From NCBI GenBank assembly GCA_019308625.1, contig JAFDHU010000089.1:1-6126 (forward strand): a stretch of DNA of 6,126 bases, written 5' to 3'. Shown piece after piece: positions 1 to 6,126 of the stretch. This DNA is from Deltaproteobacteria bacterium. Lineage in GTDB: Bacteria; Desulfobacterota; Desulfobaccia; Desulfobaccales; 0-14-0-80-60-11. Each line of letters starts with the position of its first letter. Position 1 is the first letter of the stretch. A program made the translations under genes and the position numbers. A model generated the notes under the pieces. It was not told where the DNA came from. It did not search any database and saw only the letters and a list, made by a program, of their open reading frames with translations.

Positions 1-64
1 TCAACTCCCCGTTTGGCCGGACAAGGCCCTTGCATTCCGAGGAAAAATGATTATCTGAGAAACG

Positions 65-94
65 AGGTCCCTGCCTTGCACTTCCCCGGGACTT
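65..94 (+). other. Possible hairpin in the leader of the glycosyltransferase gene
   Basis: Arms 65-71 (AGGTCCC) and 88-94 (GGGACTT) can form a 7-bp stem with one G-T wobble around a 16-nt loop. A T-run at 114-119 and the A/T palindrome AAAAATTTTT at 125-134 follow, but they are too far from the stem to make a textbook terminator. The rest of 1-159 shows no supported gene. TTGCAT (30-35) and TTGCAC (76-81) lack -10 partners at acceptable spacing, so no promoter is called. The hairpin may be a 5' leader structure or chance. Confidence 0.2.
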
Positions 95-147
95 GTGTGC
101 TCGCCTAAGCCTCTTTTTTCACTGAAAAATTTTTGGTGGATGCAGAG

Positions 148-155
148 GGAGGTGA
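148..155 (+). promoter_or_regulatory. Strong Shine-Dalgarno that sets the glycosyltransferase start
   Basis: GGAGGTGA is a full match to the 16S anti-Shine-Dalgarno, with GGAGG ending 7 nt before the ATG at 160. This decides the start in favour of ATG 160 over the upstream in-frame TTG at 133, which would place the site inside the coding region. Confidence 0.8.
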
Positions 156-159
156 GTTC

Positions 160-1209
160 ATGAGGATCGCCCAAATTTCCCCTCTTTACGAAAGTGTGCC
201 CCCCAGGTATTATGGGGGCACCGAACGCGTAGTTCATTACCTGACCGAAGAGTTGGTCCGTCTGGGTCATCACGTCACTCTGTTTGCCAGCGGGGATTCG
301 GATACCAAAGCCGACTTGCGGAGCCAGGCGCCCCGGGCCCTGCGCCTGAACCCGGCCTGCCACGACCCTCTGGCTCATCATGTCCGCATGTTGGGACGGG
401 TGTTCCAGGAAGCCGAAGACTACGACATTCTCCATTTCCACCTGGATTATTTGCATTTTCCCTTGGTCCGGTTGCTGGGGCGGCCTACCCTCACCACCCA
501 ACACGGGCGGCTGGACATCCCGGATTACAAGTTTCTGTTCAAGGAATTCTCCGATCTGCCGCAGGTGTCCATTTCCAATTACCAGCGGCGGCCGCTGCCT
601 TTCGCCAACTGGGTGGCCACGGTGTATCACGGCCTGCCACGCCAGCTGTATCGATTTTATCCGCAGCCGGGGGAGTACCTGGCCTTTCTGGGCCGCATCT
701 CCCCGGAAAAACGGGTGGACCGGGCCATAGACATCGCGGTGCGAGCCGGCCTGCCGCTGCGCATCGCCGCCAAGGTGGACAAAGTGGACGAAGCCTACTA
801 CCGGGACTACATCAAACCCAAACTCAATCACCCCCTGGTGACCTATCTGGGAGAAATCGGGGAAGGTGAGAAGAACGAGTTTCTGGGGCGAGCCCTGGGT
901 CTGCTGTTTCCCATTGATTGGCCCGAGCCCTTCGGCCTGGTGATGGTGGAAGCCCTGGCCTGCGGCACCCCGGTCATCGCCTTCCGCAACGGCTCGGTGC
1001 CAGAGGTGCTGGAAGACGGCCAAACCGGCTTTATTGTGGACAGCGTGGACGAGGCGGTGGCCGCAGTCCAGAAGCTGGACACCATCAGTCGGGCCTACTG
1101 CCGCCAAGCCTTTGAGGCCAGGTTTACGGCCGACCGTATGGCCCGGGATTACCTGAAAGTCTATTACAAGCTGAGGGAATGGTATGGCGAACTGTCCCGT
1201 GTCGCCTGA
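160..1209 (+). CDS. GT4-family glycosyltransferase (group 1, GT-B fold)
   Basis: This 349-aa cytosolic retaining glycosyltransferase presumably transfers a sugar from a nucleotide-sugar donor; the acceptor cannot be read from sequence. The N-terminal Rossmann half opens with MRIAQISPLY and has the YYGGTER loop at about residues 17-23. The C-terminal half begins near residue 176 with FLGRISPEKR, the usual GT4 linker and donor-domain opening. It contains the EX7E signature E256...E264 within EPFGLVMVEALACGTPV, which contacts the donor nucleotide-sugar in this family. Length is normal for a compact GT4 enzyme. No signal peptide or membrane segment is seen. ATG 160 is chosen for its strong Shine-Dalgarno. 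The stop overlaps the start of the debranching-enzyme gene by 26 bp, suggesting translational coupling and a shared role in alpha-glucan or related glycan metabolism. That role is inferred from context. Family assignment is firm; the specific reaction is unknown. Confidence 0.92.
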   Translation: MRIAQISPLYESVPPRYYGGTERVVHYLTEELVRLGHHVTLFASGDSDTKADLRSQAPRALRLNPACHDPLAHHVRMLGRVFQEAEDYDILHFHLDYLHFPLVRLLGRPTLTTQHGRLDIPDYKFLFKEFSDLPQVSISNYQRRPLPFANWVATVYHGLPRQLYRFYPQPGEYLAFLGRISPEKRVDRAIDIAVRAGLPLRIAAKVDKVDEAYYRDYIKPKLNHPLVTYLGEIGEGEKNEFLGRALGLLFPIDWPEPFGLVMVEALACGTPVIAFRNGSVPEVLEDGQTGFIVDSVDEAVAAVQKLDTISRAYCRQAFEARFTADRMARDYLKVYYKLREWYGELSRVA

Positions 1210-3391
1210 GGCCGGTCCGGAGCGGGTGGAAGAGGTCATCCAGGTCAAAAACCGCTGGTATGTTCTGGCCACCGCTGCCCTTTCTGAGGATCGCCCCCGG
1301 GTGCTGAAACACGGCGAAACCTTTGCAGTTTTTGACCGCATGGGCAACATCCGGCCCTATGGGTTGGGCGAAGAGGGATTGTATCACGGCGGCACCCGTT
1401 TCCTGTCCAAGTGGGAGCTCACGGTCAACGAGCGCCAGCCCATGCTGTTGAACTCCTCCGTCAGGGAGGATAACAGCCTCCTGTCCGTGGACCTTACCAC
1501 CCCGGACCTTTATAAAAACGGCCGACTGCTCATAGCTCGGGGCACCATTTACCTTTCCCGGGAGCAGCTCCTGTGGGAGGGGGTTCACTATGAACACGTG
1601 CGGTTGGTGAACTACAGCGAAGCTCCGGTGTCCCTGAACCTGGAGTGGCAGTTTGCGGCCGACTTCGCGGACATCTTTGAAATCCGGGGTGTGTCGCGGG
1701 AGCAACGGGGGACCCGGTTGCCGGCCCGCACCAAAGATGCCCAGGTTTTCCTGGCCTATCAGGGGCTGGACGGGGTCCGCCGCCGCACCAGGCTGACGTT
1801 TTCTCCGGTGCCAGCCAGATTGACCAAGGGGCAGGCTGCCTACCACCTGAAGCTACCGCCCGGCGGCCAGACAGACCTCTATGTAACAGTGGCCTGTCAG
1901 GTGGAGCGGCAGGCCCCTAAAATCCTGGCTTTTTCCGAGGCTGCCGGTCAGGCGGAAGACGCCTTAAAGACGGCCCGCACCTCTGGAGCCAAAATTTACA
2001 CCTCCAACGAACAGTTCAACGACTGGCTCAACCGCTCCGTAGCCGATCTGGGCATGCTGATGACCCAGACCCCTCATGGGTGCTACCCTTACGCCGGAGT
2101 GCCCTGGTTCAGCACGCCTTTCGGCCGGGACGGCCTCATCACCGCCCTGGAGTACCTTTGGGTGAATCCTGATCTGGCCCGGGGGGTGCTGACCTTTCTG
2201 GCCGAAACCCAGGCCCAGGAGGAGAATCCCGAGCAGGACGCCGAACCGGGCAAAATCCTGCACGAAGCCCGGGAGGGCGAGATGGCCGCACTGGGCGAGG
2301 TGCCCTTCCAGCGCTATTATGGCAGCGTGGACGCCACGCCGCTGTTCATCGTGCTGGCCGAGGCCTACTTCCGGCGTACCGGAGACCGGGACTTTCTGGC
2401 GGCCCTGTGGCCGCATGTGCTCCGGGCCCTGGATTGGCTGGACCGCTATGGCGACCAGGACCGGGACGGCTTTGTGGAGTATCAGAGTCACACCCCCCTG
2501 GGGCTCCAGCACCAAGGCTGGAAGGATTCGGATGAAGCAGTGTTCCACGCTGATGGCCGGCCGGTGCGGGGGCCCATTGCCTTGTGCGAGGTCCAGGGTT
2601 ACGTGTACCTGGCCAAAAAGAGTGCCGCGGCCCTGGCTCTGGCCCTGGGAGAGCCGGAGCGGGCCCGGTGCCTGGAGAAACAGGCCACCACCCTGAAGCG
2701 GCGCTTCAACCGGCTTTTCTGGTGCGCAGACCTGGACACCTACGCTCTGGCCCTGGATGGCGACAAACAGCCCTGCCGGGTGCGGGCCTCCAACGCCGGC
2801 CATGCCCTGTGGTCCGGAATCGCCTCTTGGGAGCACGCCCACCGGCTGGTCAGGACCTTGTTTTCGGAGGACTTCTACTCCGGTTGGGGCATCCGTACCC
2901 TGGCCCGCAGCGAGGCCCGCTACAATCCCATGTCCTACCACAACGGGTCGGTGTGGCCCCACGACAATGCCCTCATCGCCGCCGGTCTGGCTCGGTACGG
3001 TTTCAAGAACCAGGCCATCCGCATCCTTACCGGGCTGTTTGACGCCAGCATCGTGCTGGACCTGCACCGCCTGCCGGAGCTGTTTTGCGGCTTCAAGCGC
3101 CTGGCCGGCCAAGGCCCCATCCTCTATCCGGTGGCCTGCGCCCCCCAGGCTTGGGCCAGCGCCGCGGTCTTCTGCCTGTTGCAAGCCATCTTGGGGATCA
3201 GCTTCTCTCCGGAGAAGCCCCAGTTGTACTTCAACCACCCCCGGCTGCCCGAATATCTGGAATGGGTGGAAATCCACAACCTGAGGGTGGGCCAAGGCTC
3301 AGTGGACCTGATTCTCCGGCGCCATCCTCGGGATGTGGGAGTCAATGTGTTGCGCAAGGATAAAGAGGTGGAAATCGCGGTAATACTTTAA
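1184..3391 (+). CDS. Glycogen debranching / amylo-alpha-1,6-glucosidase family protein
   Basis: This 735-aa enzyme is expected to hydrolyse alpha-1,6 branch glucose or a related alpha-glucan. Residues about 35-230 look like the beta-rich N-terminal domain of bacterial debranching enzymes (GDE_N_bis type: FAVFDRMGNI, GLYHGGTRFLS). Residues about 290-700 look like an (alpha/alpha)6-barrel glucosidase domain with PFGRDG (312-317), YYGSVDATPLF (from 378), QGWKDSD (444-450), SYHNGSVWPHDN (584-595) and LPELFCGF (from 630). By analogy with GH15/GH37/GH63-like barrels, D448 and E632 are candidate acid and base; this is inference. There is no GH13 glucanotransferase domain, unlike the bifunctional eukaryotic enzyme. 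No signal peptide is visible, so it is probably cytoplasmic. The ATG at 1184 has a GAGG site 7 nt upstream and overlaps the glycosyltransferase by 26 bp; GTG 1199 or GTG 1226 are possible later starts. No terminator is evident after the stop. An alternative is a related GH activity on another oligosaccharide. Confidence 0.88.
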   Translation: MANCPVSPEAGPERVEEVIQVKNRWYVLATAALSEDRPRVLKHGETFAVFDRMGNIRPYGLGEEGLYHGGTRFLSKWELTVNERQPMLLNSSVREDNSLLSVDLTTPDLYKNGRLLIARGTIYLSREQLLWEGVHYEHVRLVNYSEAPVSLNLEWQFAADFADIFEIRGVSREQRGTRLPARTKDAQVFLAYQGLDGVRRRTRLTFSPVPARLTKGQAAYHLKLPPGGQTDLYVTVACQVERQAPKILAFSEAAGQAEDALKTARTSGAKIYTSNEQFNDWLNRSVADLGMLMTQTPHGCYPYAGVPWFSTPFGRDGLITALEYLWVNPDLARGVLTFLAETQAQEENPEQDAEPGKILHEAREGEMAALGEVPFQRYYGSVDATPLFIVLAEAYFRRTGDRDFLAALWPHVLRALDWLDRYGDQDRDGFVEYQSHTPLGLQHQGWKDSDEAVFHADGRPVRGPIALCEVQGYVYLAKKSAAALALALGEPERARCLEKQATTLKRRFNRLFWCADLDTYALALDGDKQPCRVRASNAGHALWSGIASWEHAHRLVRTLFSEDFYSGWGIRTLARSEARYNPMSYHNGSVWPHDNALIAAGLARYGFKNQAIRILTGLFDASIVLDLHRLPELFCGFKRLAGQGPILYPVACAPQAWASAAVFCLLQAILGISFSPEKPQLYFNHPRLPEYLEWVEIHNLRVGQGSVDLILRRHPRDVGVNVLRKDKEVEIAVIL

Positions 3392-3453
3392 AGGGCAGGG
3401 GGAGGATCTCCTGGGTCCCGAGGGGCAAAAACGCCGGAAGGGTTATCTATTCC

Positions 3454-3481
3454 TTGACTCATCCAGGATTTGTGCTAATAT
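3454..3481 (+). promoter_or_regulatory. Sigma70-type promoter for the formate dehydrogenase gene
   Basis: The -35 box is TTGACT (3454-3459), followed by a 16-bp spacer and the -10 box TAATAT (3476-3481). A TG at 3473-3474 one base before the -10 makes it an extended -10. The predicted transcription start is near 3488, giving a leader of about 45 nt. The surrounding DNA is locally A/T-rich against a GC-rich background. No sigma54 -24/-12 element like the one that drives E. coli fdhF was recognised here. No FhlA-like operator was identified. Confidence 0.65.
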
Positions 3482-3521
3482 GTACAAGGAGTTTCCTATT
3501 TTGCAGTTAATTTAAAGAGTT

Positions 3522-3526
3522 GGGAG
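3522..3526 (+). promoter_or_regulatory. Ribosome binding site of fdhF
   Basis: GGGAG lies 7 nt before the ATG at 3534 and supports that start. The conserved iron-sulfur cysteine motif begins only 10 residues in, so no earlier start is needed. Confidence 0.65.
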
Positions 3527-3533
3527 AACATAT

Positions 3534-5582
3534 ATGGATTTCCGTACGGTTTACACCACCTGTGCCTACTGCGGCTGCGGCTGCGGCATTTTGTTGGAGG
3601 TGCTGGATGGCGAGGTAATCGGCACCCTGCCGGTGAAGACCCATCCGGTGAGCCAAGGCAGTCTCTGCATCAAAGGTTGGAATATTCACGAATTTGTCGT
3701 CAGTGAACGCCGGCTTACTGAGCCTCTTCTGAAAAAGAACGGCCGTTTGGAGCCAGTGTCCTGGGATGAGGCCTTGGACGCCGCCGCCAGCAGGCTGAAG
3801 CGGGTGGTGGCCGAGCACGGCCCCGATGCAGTGGCCATCCTGGCCTCGGCCAAGGTCACCAACGAAGAGAATTTCCTGCTCTCCAAGTTCGCCCGGGCGG
3901 TCATCGGCACCAATAACATAGATCATTGTGCCCGGCTCTGACACAGTTCCACCGTGGTCGGTCTGGCCGCGGCTTTCGGTTCCGGCGCCATGACCAATTC
4001 CCTGCCGGAATTTGCAGAATCCAAGGCGTTGTTTGTTATCGGCAGCAATACCACCGAGGCCCATCCCATCGCCGCCAAGTGGATCTACCGCGGCAAGATG
4101 AACGGGGCCAAGCTCATCGTCGCCGATCCTCGGTCCATCCAGTTGGCGGAGATGGCTGACATCGCCGTGCACCATCGCCTGGGCACGGATGTGGCCCTCA
4201 TCAACGGCCTGATGCACATCATTTTGAAGGAAGGCTGGCACGACCAGGACTACGTGGCCCAGCGCTGCGAAGGCTTTGAGGAGCTGGCTGCCAAACTGGA
4301 AGAGTATCCTCCCGACAGGGTGGCCGAAATCACCGGCTTGTCCGTGGAAGCTCTGCGACGCATAGCCGAGCTCTATGCCAACAACAAGCCCGCGGCCATC
4401 ATCTATGCCATGGGCATCACCCAGCACACCACCGGGGTGGACAACGTCAAGTCCCTGGCCAACCTGGCCATGCTCACCGGCAACGTGGGGGTGCTGGGCG
4501 GCGGCGTCAACCCCCTGCGGGGCCAGAACAACGTGCAGGGCGCCTGCGACATGGGCGGGCTCCCTAATGTCTTCTCGGGCTACCAGCCGGTGGCCGACGA
4601 GGCAGCCAACCAGAAATTCTCCCAGGCTTGGGGGAAAGACCTGCCCCAAAAGCCCGGCCTCACCATTACGGATATGTTTCCGGCTATTGAGGAAGGAAAA
4701 ATCAAGGCCCTTTATGTGGTGGGGGAAAACCCCATGCTCAGCGACCCGGATTTGCGCCATATTGAGGAGGCCCTGAAGAAGCTGGACCTCCTGATCGTCC
4801 AGGACATCTTCCTGTCCCAAACCGCCAAGCTGGCTCACCTGGTGCTTCCCGGCACCTCTTTTGCCGAGAAGGACGGCACCTTCACCAACACCGAGCGCCG
4901 GGTGCTGATGGTCAGAAAGGCCATTGAGCCCATCGGCCAGTCCCGGCCGGACTGGCAGATTATCACGGACTTGGCGGCCCGGCTGGGTTACCCCATGGAA
5001 TACAGTTCCGCGGAGGATATCTTCCAGGAAATCAGGCAGCTTACCCCCAGCTATGCCGGCATGACCTATGCCCGGCTGGCGCCCAGCGGCCTGCAGTGGC
5101 CCTGCCCCACCGAGGACCATCCTGGCACCATGTACCTGCACAAGGACCGCTTCACCCGGGGCAAAGGACTGTTTACCCCCATAGACTACAAGCCGCCGGC
5201 TGAGGTGGTGGATCCGGACTACCCCTTGTGGCTCACCACCGGGCGCACCTTTGTCCATTTTCATACCGGCACCATGACCCGCGTCTCCCCCTCCCTGCAC
5301 CATGAGCAGGAAACCGCCTACATGGAGATTAACCCCACCGACGCTAGAGAGATGGGGATCAAGGACGGGGAACGGGTCAGGGTGAGCTCCCGCCGGGGCG
5401 AAATTCAGATCAAGGCCAAGGTGAGCCGCAAAGTGGATCGGGGCATCGTGTTCATCCCCTTTCACTTTGCCGAGGCGGCGGCCAACGTTCTCACCAACCC
5501 GGCCTATGACCCCACGGCCAAGATTCCGGAATTCAAAGTCTGCGCCGTCAAGGTGGAGAAGCTGGCCGCCCAGGCGGCATAA
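3534..5582 (+). CDS. fdhF: Selenocysteine-containing formate dehydrogenase catalytic subunit (FdhF type), UGA read-through
   Basis: This 682-aa molybdenum/tungsten bis-MGD enzyme is expected to interconvert formate and CO2. TGA at 3939-3941 is in frame and is read as Sec136. The two halves (3534-3938 and 3942-5582) share one frame and together match FDH-H end to end. The N-terminal [4Fe-4S] site is C10-X2-C13-X3-C17-X27-C45, followed by K47 in CIKG, equivalent to the catalytic-site Lys44 of E. coli FdhF. Sec136-His137 correspond to U140-H141. R329 in PLRGQNNVQGACDMG corresponds to R333; the Sec-to-Arg distance is 193 residues in both proteins. The C-terminal molybdopterin-dinucleotide-binding domain runs from about 563 to 677. 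No Tat signal and no NuoG-like ferredoxin extension are present, so it is cytoplasmic and needs a partner for electron transfer, which is not in this window. Its own promoter and terminator flank it. Insertion requires SelA/B/C/D encoded elsewhere. The family is certain; the physiological direction and redox partner are not. Confidence 0.95.
3939..3941 (+). other. In-frame TGA selenocysteine codon (Sec136)
   Basis: The flanking residues are DHCARL before and HSSTVVGLA after. E. coli FdhF has CCARV-U-HGPSVAGL at the same place, and the Cys variants of this family have CARVCH. Reading resumes in the same frame without any indel, and the downstream frame stays open to 5580. This is recoding, not a nonsense mutation. 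Confidence 0.95.
3942..3972 (+). promoter_or_regulatory. Bacterial SECIS element (SelB-binding hairpin)
   Basis: Arms 3952-3959 (CCGTGGTC) and 3965-3972 (GGCCGCGG) form an 8-bp stem with two G-U wobbles, closing the loop GGTCT (3960-3964). The loop GGUC begins 18 nt after the UGA. In E. coli fdhF as I recall it, the GGUCU of its AGGUCU loop also begins 18 nt after UGA. The U at 3958, beside the loop-closing pair, is in a U-G wobble and may serve as the irregular or bulged position that SelB needs; this last point is inference. Confidence 0.85.
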
Positions 5583-5660
5583 GGAAAACCACTCTCAGGA
5601 GGCTGAAGGCAGCAGCCGGCGGCCTTAAGAAAGCATTTGGCACAATCGAACTTCATGAAG

Positions 5661-5690
5661 GGAGGCGGGCCCCAGGCCGCCTCCTTTTTT
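5661..5690 (+). terminator. Rho-independent terminator after fdhF
   Basis: A perfect 8-bp GC-rich stem, GGAGGCGG (5661-5668) with CCGCCTCC (5677-5684), closes an 8-nt loop and is followed directly by six T (5685-5690). It sits 78 bp past the fdhF stop. On the minus strand it lacks a U-tract after the stem, so it does not serve the convergent gene. The remainder of 5583-5732 shows nothing else. Confidence 0.9.
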
Positions 5691-5732
5691 CTTGGCTGGT
5701 GGGGGGCCGGCCGGGTGAGGCAGGTATGGGCT

Positions 5733-6126
5733 TTAATCCGGCGCCCCCAGCCCCTTCATCCCTTCCCCCAGGACCAGGGCCGCCAGAGGGCTGATATGCA
5801 GCACCAGCCGGTCCAGGGTGGCCCGGACATAAAGCGGGAACTCCTGGGGAGAAGTGGGAGCCAGGGCATAGGCCAGGAGGATGGCCAGAAAGTTGCCTCC
5901 CAGAAACAAGGCCAGAAAGAGACGGGGAGAGGTAAACAAAGTCCGGCCCAAGAGAACGAGGGCCAAGGCGGCGGTCGGCCATAACAAACCGAAGAATCGG
6001 GGGTGGGCCAGAGTGGCGAGCAACCACGGCACGGCCTCAAACAACTGCCGGGGGTAAAAACCCAGGATATGGTCGGTGCCCAGCCGGATGTGGTTGAGCT
6101 CCAGGAACAGCCGCCAAGGCAGATAG
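5733..6126 (-). CDS. C-terminal part of a polytopic membrane protein, possibly a GT39/ArnT-like glycosyltransferase (partial)
   Basis: The frame is open to the window edge at 6126 and ends at TAA (5733-5735 on the plus strand), giving 130 residues of the C-terminus; the start lies outside. An apparent TTG start at 6044 is internal, since the frame continues upstream through HIRLGTDHILGFYPRQLF. Hydrophobic stretches are at fragment residues about 44-60 (FFGLLWPTAALALVLLG), 69-89 and 107-120 (LVLHISPLAALVLG), with basic residues between them. This composition, with membrane helices to the very C-terminus, and the motif VRATLDRLVLHISPLAAL resemble the end of bacterial PMT/GT39-type membrane glycosyltransferases, but the fragment lacks the N-terminal catalytic motif. 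The membrane-protein call is solid; the enzyme family is tentative. The gene converges on fdhF and shares no transcript with it. No terminator is visible for it in the window. Confidence 0.7.
   Translation of the reverse strand, partial: YLPWRLFLELNHIRLGTDHILGFYPRQLFEAVPWLLATLAHPRFFGLLWPTAALALVLLGRTLFTSPRLFLALFLGGNFLAILLAYALAPTSPQEFPLYVRATLDRLVLHISPLAALVLGEGMKGLGAPD

Noticed and set aside
114..134. T-run and A-run inverted repeat as an intrinsic terminator of an upstream gene.
   Set aside because: There is no adjacent GC-rich stem; the A/T repeat alone is weak evidence.
133..159. Upstream TTG start for the glycosyltransferase.
   Set aside because: The perfect Shine-Dalgarno at 148-155 lies downstream of it and points to ATG 160, where the conserved family N-terminus begins.
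1..1350. 449-aa open frame on the minus strand.
   Set aside because: It is antisense to the glycosyltransferase and debranching genes, low in complexity and His/Gln/Gly-rich, as expected of a GC-rich codon shadow; no family motif.
1964..3295. 443-aa open frame on the minus strand.
   Set aside because: It is an antisense shadow of the debranching enzyme, with no motif or ribosome site.
3392..3450. Terminator after the debranching gene, from GGAG-GAT-CTCC and similar short repeats.
   Set aside because: Only 3-4 bp stems form, without a following T-tract.
3939..3953. Nonsense mutation or frameshift splitting a formate dehydrogenase pseudogene.
   Set aside because: The TGA is exactly at the family's Sec/Cys site, the frame does not change, a SECIS hairpin follows, and all catalytic residues are intact.
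3507..5465. 652-aa open frame on the minus strand.
   Set aside because: It lies antisense to the whole formate dehydrogenase; its length only reflects codon bias of the real gene. It has no recognisable domain.
5637..5984. 115-aa plus-strand open frame after fdhF.
   Set aside because: It runs through the intrinsic terminator and is Gln/Gly/Arg-rich, the expected antisense of the hydrophobic minus-strand gene.

Overview
The window is GC-rich with long antisense shadow ORFs. It reads as ordinary chromosomal sequence from an anaerobic bacterium, not as a mobile element. The organism is inferred only: a selenocysteine-containing formate dehydrogenase with a bacterial-type SECIS hairpin, next to glycogen-type carbohydrate genes, would fit a Desulfobacterota-like (deltaproteobacterial) or similar formate-using anaerobe. 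No marker gene in the window fixes the taxon.

Layout: positions 1-159 are a leader with no supported gene. Positions 160-1209 (+) encode a GT4 (GT-B fold) glycosyltransferase. It overlaps by 26 bp the next gene at 1184-3391 (+), a glycogen-debranching / amylo-alpha-1,6-glucosidase family protein. These two look like one translationally coupled unit for making or remodelling an alpha-glucan or related glycan. The 142-bp gap after them carries a good sigma70-type promoter (TTGACT, 16 bp, TAATAT with an extended -10 TG).

Positions 3534-5582 (+) are the main point of the window. An in-frame TGA at 3939-3941 splits the reading frame, and a conventional ORF caller would report two genes (135 and 542 aa). 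The TGA sits in the context CARL-U-HSST, exactly where formate dehydrogenase H has its catalytic selenocysteine. It is followed at the expected distance by a hairpin with a GGTCT loop. The correct reading is one 682-residue selenoprotein, a formate dehydrogenase catalytic subunit (FdhF type). It is flanked by its own promoter and a strong intrinsic terminator at 5661-5690, so it appears monocistronic. No electron-transfer partner gene is visible in the window.

Positions 5733-6126 (-) hold the C-terminal 130 residues of a polytopic membrane protein on the opposite strand, convergent with fdhF. It is possibly a GT39/ArnT-like membrane glycosyltransferase, but the fragment does not settle this.
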